A stretch of DNA of 64,000 nt from Legionella_C sp048541585 (GTDB lineage: Bacteria; Pseudomonadota; Gammaproteobacteria; Legionellales; Legionellaceae): assembly GCF_048541585.1 (NCBI RefSeq), contig NZ_CP183303.1:2108001-2172000 (forward strand). Reading direction: 5' to 3'. This document shows positions 1-8,409 of this stretch, piece by piece (within the stretch, counting starts at the first letter, position 1; each line of letters starts with the position of its first letter). Below the pieces are notes generated by a model. That model was not told the DNA's origin and did no database searches. It was given only the letters and a program-made list of their open reading frames with translations. Both the position numbers and the translations under genes were made by a program.

Positions 1-2
1 TA

Positions 3-101
3 AAATTTTATAGAAATAAGGGTTATATCAAAATGCCGTTTGGTGATCCGGATGGCTATGAAGGAGATGCTCGAGATATTGCGGTAGGGAAGATATTATG
101 A
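3..101 (+). CDS. C-terminal tail of a GNAT-like acetyltransferase (cut by window start)
   Basis: An open frame enters from the left edge and stops at 99-101. It encodes 32 residues beginning KFYRNKGYIKMPFG. An aromatic-rich FYxxxGY segment followed by a short polar tail is how many GNAT N-acetyltransferases end, so this is probably the last part of one. The N-terminal part and the acetyl-CoA motif lie outside the window, so substrate and completeness cannot be judged. Its stop overlaps the ATG of the next short frame in an ATGA arrangement. Confidence 0.45.
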   Translation, partial: KFYRNKGYIKMPFGDPDGYEGDARDIAVGKIL

Positions 102-184
102 TTCAAATTGAAAAAATAAAGGGTGAAGTGGCTCAAGTCATGTGTCAAACAATCACAGAAGATTTAATCAAAGTGTTTACTTGA
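98..184 (+). pseudogene. Short frame, possible remnant of an acetyltransferase N terminus
   Basis: A 28-residue frame starts in an ATGA overlap with the preceding gene and stops at 182-184. Translational coupling suggests it was once a real second gene. The product begins MIQIEKIKGEVAQVM, which resembles the first strand and helix of small GNAT enzymes, but it ends before any catalytic region. It is best read as a truncated remnant; a genuine micro-peptide cannot be excluded. The following 75 bases up to the next gene show no other coding signal. Confidence 0.25.
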
Positions 185-259
185 AAATATATACAAGGTT
201 CCTTATAAATCTTATCAACCTAATAAGCATACCTTTTTTCAATCAAACAGGATTGACCC

Positions 260-1276
260 ATGACACAATTATATTTTATAGGTGGGGCTAGTGGCAGTGG
301 TAAAACAGCCGTAATACCAGATTTAAAGGAACTTTTAGGCGATAATATTGCCGTTTATGATTTTGATGATATTGGTGTTCCTGAGGACGCTGATAAAAAA
401 TGGCGTCAGGAATCAACTGAAAAATGGATCAAAAAATTACTAAGCGACGGCAAAGATGCTTGTTTGTTGGGACAAATTGTTTTAGGTGAAATCCTAAGTA
501 GCCCTTCTGCCAGCCAGATTGATAAAATTAACTTTTGTCTTTTAGATGTTAATGATTTTGAGCGTATCCAACGTCTTAAGCAGCGCAATACCTATGGCAC
601 AGATCAGAATATGCTTAACTGGTCTGCGTGGCTTCGTATGCATCATCAAGATCCAAAATGGGCTATACATGTTATTCAAGAATCTGCAGCAAGTATTATG
701 GATTTTAGGCGATTTGACCAGCTAACAAATTATAATGATTTAGCTAATATTTTGATTCTTGATACAACTGATCTCGCTTTAAAAGAAGTTGCTTGGAAAT
801 TAGTAGATTGGATAAAGAGCAAAGAAACAGCTAACTGCGAGGTGTATGTACCAAATACAAACTATAAATTAGAACTTAATGCCAAAGATTCATTTAAGAT
901 TGTGGATCAAAAACTGTTTGAGTTTAATAAATCGTGTACCCCTGCCACACAAAAGCCAGAAGTCATTGATATAAATTTTACGATCAAAAATGGTGATAAG
1001 ACTATAGCAGGTATTTGTTCGGAAGTTTATATATGGAAGATCCTTTATATCAGTGTCTTTTTTGTTGAAGAAAGCTACCGTAATCAGGGTCTTGGTACAA
1101 TGTTAATTAACAAAGTTGAAGAAAAAGCAAAGCAATTAGGCGTAACTTTAGCTCATCTCGATACCTTTGATTTTCAGGCAAGATATTTTTATCTCAAACA
1201 TGGATACGAAGTGTTTGGCACTCTAGATGACTGTCCAAAGGGTCATAAGCGTTACTATATGAAGAAGGTTTTATGA
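260..1276 (+). CDS. Fusion of a P-loop nucleotide-binding domain and a GNAT acetyltransferase
   Basis: Two-domain protein of 338 residues. The N terminus carries a Walker A loop, GGASGSGKT, at residues 8-16, followed by an Asp-rich strand (YDFDDIG), as in small nucleoside or shikimate kinase-like ATPases. This domain runs to about residue 190. From about 195 a GNAT N-acetyltransferase domain follows, with the acetyl-CoA motif RNQGLG at 274-279 and the typical C-terminal FYLKHGYEVFG segment. Both halves keep their binding motifs, so both may be active. A joint phosphotransferase/acetyltransferase role, for example in modifying a drug or small molecule, is possible but is inference. The ATG at 260 follows a weak AGGA sequence. 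It is monocistronic, with GNAT debris just upstream. Confidence 0.75.
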   Translation: MTQLYFIGGASGSGKTAVIPDLKELLGDNIAVYDFDDIGVPEDADKKWRQESTEKWIKKLLSDGKDACLLGQIVLGEILSSPSASQIDKINFCLLDVNDFERIQRLKQRNTYGTDQNMLNWSAWLRMHHQDPKWAIHVIQESAASIMDFRRFDQLTNYNDLANILILDTTDLALKEVAWKLVDWIKSKETANCEVYVPNTNYKLELNAKDSFKIVDQKLFEFNKSCTPATQKPEVIDINFTIKNGDKTIAGICSEVYIWKILYISVFFVEESYRNQGLGTMLINKVEEKAKQLGVTLAHLDTFDFQARYFYLKHGYEVFGTLDDCPKGHKRYYMKKVL

Positions 1277-1454
1277 AATTATATTTCATCTCCTAATAAT
1301 TAGTTCCACTAATGAAAAGTAATACTGTTCCTACTATCATTTTTTATTAATGGTATTATTAGATAACGCCAATGTTGAAATTATTTAGTGATAATGATTC
1401 TTAATGTTAATTAGCCTATAAGTATTTAAGCTTTGTTAGATAGAAATAGAAATG

Positions 1455-1735
1455 TTAACCCTTCTTATTAAAAGCGATTATTTCTCTAAGAAGCTGGTAA
1501 TTATATTGATATAATTTTTTATGGCTTGTGTTCCAGGTTCCTGTTTTAACCATAAAACCAATCATACCAATGACTTTGCTTAAACGTAGAATTGGCAGCA
1601 TTCTACTGTAATTAGGTAGAGTACGAACGCTGGCATAACCTTGCAGACTGCGTTAATTAGCCTACCTAATGCTTTGTGATTTTCTCGCATTAAAAAATAT
1701 ATAAGTCGATCATTATTTTTAATCAAGTGACAAAT
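1455..1735 (-). pseudogene. Degraded gene remnant in the gap before the porin gene
   Basis: The 546-base gap 1277-1822 has no intact gene, but the minus strand holds two adjoining protein-like frames. One reads down from about 1735 with the stretch NNDRLIYFLMRENHKALGRL. The second, shifted by one base, runs from 1652 to a stop at 1455-1457 and gives 65 residues with Leu/Ile-rich and basic segments ending REIIAFNKKG. Composition and the smooth continuation across the shift suggest a frameshifted gene end rather than chance. I do not recognise the family. The intact parent would be needed to prove it. Confidence 0.35.
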
Positions 1736-1822
1736 TTAATAATGTATTGTTTTAAGGTTATTCAATAGCTACCATACAGAACTTTTAGCTTTGGAAACCT
1801 AGTAGTTTAGAAGGATATTTGT

Positions 1823-3424
1823 ATGTTTACGGATGTTAGTCGTATTTGTGGTTCTGCTCTTATTGATAAAAAAAACCGGTTTTGCAAAATTAAATTCGTA
1901 GTAGTATCAATAGGCCTATCTTCGTTAACCTATGGCGAGGTATCTCCAAATCTAGATACTAAATTTTATCATCCAAAACAGACTCTAACATCTAAGCCTA
2001 CAGTCCTTACTAACAAAAAAATTTATCTAGGTGGTATAACACTCACGCCTGGTGGGTTTTTTGCGTTAGAGGGTGTCTGGCGCTCTCGTAATATTACAAG
2101 TGATATTGGTTCAAATTTTGCTGCAATTCCTACGTTAAATCTTCCACAAGCCTATCTTCATGAATTTCGCCTATCAGCACGACAAAGTCGGCTATCTTTG
2201 CTCGCTGAGGGCAGCGTCAATTCGGAAACACTCCTGTCAGGTTATGTGGAAACAGACTTTTTAGGTAATGGCTCGGGCAATTCAAATGAGAGTAACTCTT
2301 TCGATTTACGTATTAGACAATTTTATGCCAATATTGATTGGAAAACTTCAGGCTGGCATATTTTAGGTGGTCAAGCTTGGTCATTAATTACAACCTTTAC
2401 TCAAGGTATTAAAGCACGCAGTGAGGCTACGCCACCGACTATCGATGCCCAATACGTGGTTGGCTTTGCCTGGAAGCGACAGCCCCAATTACGTCTAACT
2501 AAAAATTTTGGTGAAAAAATTTGGTTAGCTATTTCTGCTGAAAACCCTCAAACGACTTTTGGCGGAACTCCTATTTGTACGCCTCTTGGCACAGGCGCAG
2601 TTTTCGGTGCAATTAGCAATATATTCTGTAGTGCCCCCGGTATAGCTACGCTGCCTTCTGTTAATAATTTCTCCTTTAATCAAGTACCCGATGTCATTGG
2701 TAAGCTTGCTTTTGATTCTCAATTAGGGGGAATTAAACTTCATCTCGAGAGTTTTGGGCTCTATCGTCAGTTTTATGATAGAGTATATTTAAATCATAAT
2801 ACTATACGACACAATATTACCACAAATAGTTATGGTGGCGGTTTTGGTGGTGTCATCGAGGTATTCCCTCAGTTGTTTGATATTCAAGGTAATTTCCTTT
2901 CTGGCAAAGGTATTGGCAGTTATTTAGCCGGATTATTGCCTGACGTAACTTTTCGAAGTGATGGCGGGCTTGCGCCAATACAGGAAACAGGTTTTATGGT
3001 AGGGGGAACTCTCCATATAACGCCTGCTCTAGACCTTTATATATTTGGCGGCAAAGAAGTGCAGCAAGCGAAATTCTTTTATGCAGCCATTCCAAATAAT
3101 TTCTTTGGTCTAGGTATTCCAAATGCCAATAATATCGGTTGTAATTTTGAGACAGGAATTTGTAATGGACATATCAGAGAGTTATGGCAAATTAGCGGTG
3201 GATTTTGGGACAAAGCCTATGATGGCGCTTATGGCCAGTTAAAAGTAGGTTTACAATATTCTTATACCGAAAAGATCTTATTTAGTGGTACAGGAGCCCA
3301 CGTAGGTCCAGTTATTAGAGGTAAACTCATTGGTGGAAAAACTAATGAGCAGATGGTTTTCTTCAGCCTTCGTTACTTTCCTTTTTCTGTTAGCTCTAAT
3401 TCTAAGTTAGAGTACGTAAAGTAA
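1823..3424 (+). CDS. DcaP-like outer membrane porin
   Basis: Predicted 533-residue beta-barrel outer membrane protein. After a basic N terminus and a hydrophobic segment (about residues 24-38) the mature part carries the hallmark of DcaP-type porins: a short strand, GGITLTPGGFFALEGV, at about residue 70, then alternating aromatic/polar strands including LHEFRLSARQSRLSLLAEG. No lipobox. DcaP channels pass negatively charged small molecules such as dicarboxylates; the substrate here is unknown. The start ATG follows AGAAGGA at good spacing, though the unusually long n-region (about 23 residues) leaves the exact start open. It stands alone, with more than 350 bases of non-coding DNA on each side. 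Confidence 0.7.
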   Translation: MFTDVSRICGSALIDKKNRFCKIKFVVVSIGLSSLTYGEVSPNLDTKFYHPKQTLTSKPTVLTNKKIYLGGITLTPGGFFALEGVWRSRNITSDIGSNFAAIPTLNLPQAYLHEFRLSARQSRLSLLAEGSVNSETLLSGYVETDFLGNGSGNSNESNSFDLRIRQFYANIDWKTSGWHILGGQAWSLITTFTQGIKARSEATPPTIDAQYVVGFAWKRQPQLRLTKNFGEKIWLAISAENPQTTFGGTPICTPLGTGAVFGAISNIFCSAPGIATLPSVNNFSFNQVPDVIGKLAFDSQLGGIKLHLESFGLYRQFYDRVYLNHNTIRHNITTNSYGGGFGGVIEVFPQLFDIQGNFLSGKGIGSYLAGLLPDVTFRSDGGLAPIQETGFMVGGTLHITPALDLYIFGGKEVQQAKFFYAAIPNNFFGLGIPNANNIGCNFETGICNGHIRELWQISGGFWDKAYDGAYGQLKVGLQYSYTEKILFSGTGAHVGPVIRGKLIGGKTNEQMVFFSLRYFPFSVSSNSKLEYVK

Positions 3425-3480
3425 TATTATCTATAGTATGATTCAAAATCATAAAGATGTAGAAATAAACTTAGATCTTT

Positions 3481-3530
3481 AGAAGTAACGTCTAGCCTTT
3501 GTTTTTAACCAAAGCATAGAGGTTGCTTCC
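3481..3530. terminator. Imperfect long hairpin downstream of the porin gene
   Basis: A stem of about 21 positions with three mismatches and a G-T pair (arms 3481-3501 and about 3510-3530, loop TTTTTAAC) sits 57 bases after the porin stop. It is followed by a weak T-rich run. It could end porin transcription or be a small structured RNA. The rest of the gap 3425-3793 holds nothing recognisable apart from a perfect palindrome near its end. Confidence 0.35.
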
Positions 3531-3739
3531 TTATTGTACGCTGAGCGTAAAGTCCTGCCTTAGATCTTAATATTGAGAATAATTTGTAGTGATCAATAGG
3601 TTCATTTCAGCAATATTAAGTTTTTAATTAGTCTTAAATCAAAAATAATTATTACCTGCTAATTTAATTCAAAGTATTTTTTTGCTCTTTTGTGCCAATT
3701 TTATAGACAAACTAGCAAAATCTGCTATAACGCAACCCG

Positions 3740-3753
3740 TAACCAATTGGTTA
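3740..3753. promoter_or_regulatory. Perfect 14-bp palindrome in front of the ankyrin gene
   Basis: TAACCAATTGGTTA reads identically on both strands and lies about 40 bases before the ankyrin gene start. It runs directly into TATAAAA-like sequence that could serve as a -10 box. Position and symmetry fit a dimeric repressor or activator site. No regulator is identified, and a perfect 14-mer palindrome in AT-rich DNA can occur by chance. Confidence 0.25.
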
Positions 3754-3793
3754 TAAAAAAATTTCATATCTAAAAATAATAATAAAGGTAAAT

Positions 3794-4810
3794 ATGATTA
3801 ATCAAAAAGTTTATGATTTAAACAAAGCAATTCTTGCCAAGAATCTTGAGCAAGTTGGACTTTTATTGGAAGAATTTAATGAAGAGAGTATCAACGAATA
3901 TGATGGTACAGGTTTAACAGCAAAAAGAAGACCCATAGATTGTGCAGTTGAGTCAGGCTCAGTAATTATCCTTGAACAAATTTTAGTAAAAAAACCAAAG
4001 CTTGATGAGCCTTGTGAAAGCACAGGCTTTAATCCTATTCACTTAGCTGTAAGAGAATTAGATGGCTCAGAACTTGAAGAAACTTTAAAAGTATTATATT
4101 TAGCTAACGCTGATTTCCGGGCAAAAGAAAAAGGTACAGGCTTTTCTCTCTTACATGTCGCCCTTAATCAAAACAAATCATATTTAGTAGAACCTTTAAC
4201 TACCCAATGTCGATGTGATATCAATGCAACGGATAGAAATTTTCAAACACCATTACAAATTGCTATAGATAAGCATGGTCTTCACAATGATATAACTGAT
4301 GGCATTAGAAGCCTTGGCGGAAAAGAATATTCTAACGGTACTGCTGAATTGCACGAAAGATTTAATCAACAATATAATAAATATTTAAAGTACGCAAAAC
4401 GTTACCCGGTAAAATTTCGCCAGCCATCCAATCCAATTGCAGATGATATTGAACTAGAGCAAAATAAAGAAGAGAAAGCTGAGGTGGTAACTAATTCGAG
4501 TCCACTTATTCAACATACTATGCATAAGAAACCTGCAGAAGCGCTTAATAGAGCGATGATTAATACTTTTGTGAAAGGAATTGTAAGTGCAGCATCTGAT
4601 AAGCTTTATAGCGTTTATTTCAATAATTTAATGCGTAAAGATAATAAAGAACAATTAATCGATGTTATCGTCAATACCTGCGAAGATATCAAGATAACAA
4701 GGGGCGTAAAAGATAATGCAATATACACAAAAAGAATTAATGATTTACTTGAAGTAAAAAATAACCTCAAGGAGACTATGAATTTAACAGAAGTATCCAA
4801 TACTTTGTAA
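3794..4810 (+). CDS. Ankyrin-repeat protein, effector candidate
   Basis: 338-residue soluble protein. Four ankyrin-like repeats fill residues about 35-175; the clearest are the FNPIHLAV, FSLLHVAL and FQTPLQIAI helices. After a charged linker (about 180-245) comes an alpha-helical C-terminal region with no recognisable domain, ending in a polar tail. Ankyrin proteins bind partner proteins, and in Legionella and Coxiella many are injected into the host through Dot/Icm. No signal peptide or membrane segment is present, which suits that route. The RBS is AAAGGT just before the ATG. Transcribed alone, with a palindromic site upstream. The ankyrin call is firm; the effector role is inference. Confidence 0.75.
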   Translation: MINQKVYDLNKAILAKNLEQVGLLLEEFNEESINEYDGTGLTAKRRPIDCAVESGSVIILEQILVKKPKLDEPCESTGFNPIHLAVRELDGSELEETLKVLYLANADFRAKEKGTGFSLLHVALNQNKSYLVEPLTTQCRCDINATDRNFQTPLQIAIDKHGLHNDITDGIRSLGGKEYSNGTAELHERFNQQYNKYLKYAKRYPVKFRQPSNPIADDIELEQNKEEKAEVVTNSSPLIQHTMHKKPAEALNRAMINTFVKGIVSAASDKLYSVYFNNLMRKDNKEQLIDVIVNTCEDIKITRGVKDNAIYTKRINDLLEVKNNLKETMNLTEVSNTL

Positions 4811-4837
4811 TAAGAAAAAAATAAATTGTAGTTTGTT

Positions 4838-4871
4838 TTTGTGTCACTGCAATCTTAAGCAGTGATACAAA
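4838..4871. terminator. Hairpin after the ankyrin gene
   Basis: Arms 4838-4850 and 4859-4871 pair at 12 of 13 positions (TTTGTGTCACTGC against GCAGTGATACAAA) around an 8-base loop, 28 bases after the ankyrin stop. The 3' flank lacks a strong T-run, so the hairpin may act as a weak terminator or protect the 3' end of the mRNA. Confidence 0.4.
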
Positions 4872-5040
4872 ACCATATTCTTTAATGGCTTTGTGGTACA
4901 TGATGAAAGTTAATCAACTCAATCTAGCTAAAAACAGAGCTTCTCTTTGTTATATTTGCTTACTTTTAATTATACGATGAGAAAAAATTAAAATTATTTT
5001 AAACTACAGATAAGTTCTAGGCGACAAAACTCTAATTTCT

Positions 5041-5817
5041 ATGAAATACATCATTCATACTAGTGCGAAACCCTCGCATTACAATAAAGAAGCTGTCAAT
5101 TACGATGCTTTTAACGAAGAAAATTCGGCTATAACGAATCAAACTATAGAAAATATACTAAAACAATATAACGTGAAAACTATACTTGATTTAACCTGTG
5201 GCACAGGCTCGCAAGTTTTTTGGTTAACTAAGCGTGGTTATTCTGTTGTTGGTGTAGATATTAACACTAATATGCTAAAAATAGCGCAAAATAAAGCGAA
5301 GCGAGAACACCTTAATATCCAATTTATTAAAGGTGACATGCGCTCTGTAAAAGTTGGTGAATTTGATGCAGTCATAACCATTTTCAATGCTATAGGTCAT
5401 TTAACCAAAGCTGATTTTCAAATTACTATCGAAAATATTTACCAAAACTTAAAACCTGGTGGCTTTTATCTTTTTGATATCTTTAATTTAAGATACTTCC
5501 TAACAGATAATAATATAACTAAACTAACCATTGATTGGATTAAGGCTGAAAAAGAAAAAAAACTTCGCGAAATACAATTCAGTACAATTAATGAAGAAGG
5601 AATTTTGGCTTCTTATACAACACTTATAGAAGAATATGAATCTAGTAAGCCTAAAATTTCTAAAAGCGCACAAACATTGCAAATCTATACTAGCAAGCAA
5701 CTACAAGAGCTACTGCAACAAGCTGGTTTTAAAATTTTAAGTCAATGCAATATGGATGGCTCGCCGTTCATTGAAAATAAATCAGCACGACTAATGACGA
5801 TTGCGCAAAAATTATGA
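5041..5817 (+). CDS. Class I SAM-dependent methyltransferase
   Basis: 258 residues with the Rossmann methyltransferase order. Motif I, ILDLTCGTG, is at 48-56, followed by the acidic strand VVGVDIN, then GDMRSV, and the post-motif segment LKPGGFYLFDIFN near residue 140. These bind S-adenosylmethionine. The family (Methyltransf_11/25-like) acts on varied small molecules, so the substrate cannot be given. The gene ends four bases before the stop of the convergent kinase-like gene. The start lacks a clear Shine-Dalgarno sequence. Confidence 0.8.
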   Translation: MKYIIHTSAKPSHYNKEAVNYDAFNEENSAITNQTIENILKQYNVKTILDLTCGTGSQVFWLTKRGYSVVGVDINTNMLKIAQNKAKREHLNIQFIKGDMRSVKVGEFDAVITIFNAIGHLTKADFQITIENIYQNLKPGGFYLFDIFNLRYFLTDNNITKLTIDWIKAEKEKKLREIQFSTINEEGILASYTTLIEEYESSKPKISKSAQTLQIYTSKQLQELLQQAGFKILSQCNMDGSPFIENKSARLMTIAQKL

Positions 5818-5821
5818 ATTC

Positions 5822-7210
5822 TTAGCTATTAAATTGCTTTACGGCTGTCTCTATCGGCAAAGCATTCTCTTTCTTTAAAGATGACCAAATACTAAACTTT
5901 GGCAGCGCCACCTTAAGCTCTTCATGCAGCTGCATTTTTTTATCTTGCATACTTTTAATTTCTTTATTCACCGTATTTTTTCGTTCAATTATCCTATCTT
6001 TTGCATTTTTGATCCTTACTGCATCATTCTCGTTATCTGGTAAAACAATAGGTAACTGACTAACTATATCTAAATATTGTTTAAGTGCACTTAGTGGTTG
6101 TGCCTGTTTAATGTATTCATCTGCTATTAAAGAATAAGCCCAGAAGTCTCTAAGATTAAAGTTTAACTTAGCTTTATTTTCGTTAAGCATTTTCTCCACG
6201 CTAGTAAAATCACCATGTCGTGCATAAGAAAGCATATGCTCAAGCACTGATAATAGTTGCGTAATTTCAAATAAATCCTTAGTAGCAATCTCTACATCAT
6301 TAATAATAGGCTCTAAGCCAAGCTTCATTGCACAAATATTAACAGCTCTAATGTTAGCTGGTGAATAATAGGCATGTGTGAAATTAATGAATTGAGTCCA
6401 ATCTATTTTCTGTTCAGATGCTAATTTGGCAAATAATTCATTAGTGTATTGCCCGGTATCATGCTTAATAGCACTACCAATTTTAAACTGCCATTTATCA
6501 TTGTCATCTTTAAAAAAAAGAATATTTTCAAAACCCACTGCATCTAAAATGATATTAGTTTTCCGATAAAAGTCTCTGTAGTGAGTTAAAAATTCAATCA
6601 TAACCTTTCTGAGTTCTAGATCATTATCTAGGCGCTGCAAAATCATACCAATTCTTTCATCAATAGCGCTGTAATCATTTAAATTAAAGCTGCCTGGCGA
6701 GTTAGCTTGGTGAAGAAGCACTTTATTTACCGTAGTAAATAGCTCTTTATTGTGTTTAATTAAATAAGGATCAAGTTCTGCAGGCTCTATTTTAAAATCA
6801 AACTTTATTTGAGATTTGAAACACTTTTCGTAGGGGACAATTGATAGTGCAGCGCTTTCTTCTGTATCTTTTCCTGGAAGTTGCACAGGAAAAGTAATAT
6901 GTTTCTCCCGAATACAACGTTGCTTTCCATCCTTGTCAAAACAATTATATAAAACGGCATATTTTTTTTCTAATTCCGCAAGTTTTTCAGGATTAGGATT
7001 TTCTTTCATTAATTTAATAACAACGGGTGCATTTGGGAACCGATAAAGTTTGTGAGTACCACCTTCACCAATCAACAGCGCTTTTGTTAAATCAATGGCT
7101 CCTGATTTAGTCCTTGGCACGGCTAAATTAAGGCCAATATTTACAGTAGGTAAGTCAATATCGCTATTCTCACTAGCTAATTCAAACGTCTGTTGCATAA
7201 TTATCTTCAT
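5822..7210 (-). CDS. Atypical protein-kinase-like protein, effector candidate
   Basis: 462 residues. The N-terminal half shows a degraded kinase plan: a glycine-rich loop GEGGTHKLYRF at 49-58, a VVIKLM strand with Lys66 in the ATP-binding position, and LDAVGFENILF (Asp223, Asn229), which matches the catalytic loop. The DFG position reads KIG (243-245), so the metal-binding Asp seems to be missing or moved. The C-terminal part is helical with a Lys/Glu-rich coiled-coil-like stretch at about 395-440. Kinase-fold proteins with weak similarity to eukaryotic kinases are common Legionella effectors. Activity is uncertain. A start at Met5 (7198) is also possible. Convergent with the methyltransferase gene. 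Confidence 0.5.
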   Translation of the reverse strand: MKIIMQQTFELASENSDIDLPTVNIGLNLAVPRTKSGAIDLTKALLIGEGGTHKLYRFPNAPVVIKLMKENPNPEKLAELEKKYAVLYNCFDKDGKQRCIREKHITFPVQLPGKDTEESAALSIVPYEKCFKSQIKFDFKIEPAELDPYLIKHNKELFTTVNKVLLHQANSPGSFNLNDYSAIDERIGMILQRLDNDLELRKVMIEFLTHYRDFYRKTNIILDAVGFENILFFKDDNDKWQFKIGSAIKHDTGQYTNELFAKLASEQKIDWTQFINFTHAYYSPANIRAVNICAMKLGLEPIINDVEIATKDLFEITQLLSVLEHMLSYARHGDFTSVEKMLNENKAKLNFNLRDFWAYSLIADEYIKQAQPLSALKQYLDIVSQLPIVLPDNENDAVRIKNAKDRIIERKNTVNKEIKSMQDKKMQLHEELKVALPKFSIWSSLKKENALPIETAVKQFNS

Positions 7211-7361
7211 TTAATTTTGTTTAAAACTATTTTACCTTGTACAAACAGGGGATTTTAAAAGAAATTATTTAATTTACACATTATTTGCAGTTTTCCTACA
7301 AATAGAGGAAAAATAGTGGGCTTGCAAAAAAAAATGGTGTGTTTGGCATGAAATTGTTTTA

Positions 7362-8354
7362 CTAGATGAGGTTAATAAATTGTTTTAATTGACCTCTTAA
7401 TCTGCCTTGCTTTTGAAATGAAATAAGTTTTGTATGGCCACATGCCATTAATAATCTGTAATGAGCTAACGCACCATAAATAAACCATAATTTATGCGCT
7501 ATTGCGAAAGCATCTAGAATTTCTGCTTTCGATGTATCAATCATAAAATTTTTATAGCAGGCATACTTAAGTTGCAAATAAGCATCATCTTCTTCTGTCA
7601 ACCCATGATGGCGTTTTGCTTGCTCTAAACAGTTTATCAATGAAAAAAATGGATGAGAAATTACGATTTCCCCTAGATCAATGAAGGTAGTGGTTTGATA
7701 GGTATCATCTATAAGTATATTATTATCATGAAAATCCGGCTGAACTATAGTCTCTTTAACTGAGTAATTAGATAATTTTTTACAAAGATTGCAGACAGTA
7801 GGAAGCAGTTTCTCTAATTTATTAATTTCCTTTTCTAATAACCCATCCGCTAGCAATATGTCTTTTTCTGCAAGTAATTGCTTATATAAGGTTGGTAACT
7901 TGGCTAATCGCCAATCTGGAACACCTATATTAAAAAAAGTATTGACACTATCGCTAATAGCTAATTGCAAAGCTGTGAATTTATCAATAGCTTTACTAAG
8001 CAATATTACATTAAATTGCTTTTGCAAAATTTTCCGCAGCGGCTTGCCTGCATCTTTCATTAAAAAACAATTTAAATCTGCGTTATGCGCAATAATTTTT
8101 GGCACAGCGGCTTGAAATTTATCATGCAGTATTTCAGTAATAATAGATTCCAATGCCAGAAGTTTTGGCGTATGTTTTAAATAAATATAACCATTTGCAG
8201 TTGCAAAGCGAACTACGTAAGACCAGGGCGTGTTTTGTACTTCTTCGGGCTCCTCACTTTCTAGTATATAATGCGCTGATAAAAGATATTGAGAGCCCCA
8301 GCGAATAACTTCCTTAAGCAAATTATCATTTCCTGGTATAACGTTATTTATCAT
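7362..8354 (-). CDS. Aminoglycoside-phosphotransferase-fold kinase
   Basis: 330 residues of the APH/choline-kinase fold. Lys60 in IYLKHT fits the ATP lysine. The catalytic loop is VQPDFHDNN, with Asp207 and Asn212, and the metal-binding Asp226 is in TFIDLGE. The usual His-Gly-Asp opening is Gln-Pro-Asp here. Such enzymes phosphorylate small hydroxylated molecules (antibiotics, choline, sugars, homoserine); the substrate is unknown. It is divergent from the next gene, another APH-fold kinase, with only 55 bases between the starts, so they share a promoter region. Confidence 0.7.
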   Translation of the reverse strand: MINNVIPGNDNLLKEVIRWGSQYLLSAHYILESEEPEEVQNTPWSYVVRFATANGYIYLKHTPKLLALESIITEILHDKFQAAVPKIIAHNADLNCFLMKDAGKPLRKILQKQFNVILLSKAIDKFTALQLAISDSVNTFFNIGVPDWRLAKLPTLYKQLLAEKDILLADGLLEKEINKLEKLLPTVCNLCKKLSNYSVKETIVQPDFHDNNILIDDTYQTTTFIDLGEIVISHPFFSLINCLEQAKRHHGLTEEDDAYLQLKYACYKNFMIDTSKAEILDAFAIAHKLWFIYGALAHYRLLMACGHTKLISFQKQGRLRGQLKQFINLI

Positions 8355-8409
8355 GTTTTTTCTTTGAGCTTAACATTTTATTAGACTTCCTTTTACCGAG
8401 ATAGTAATT

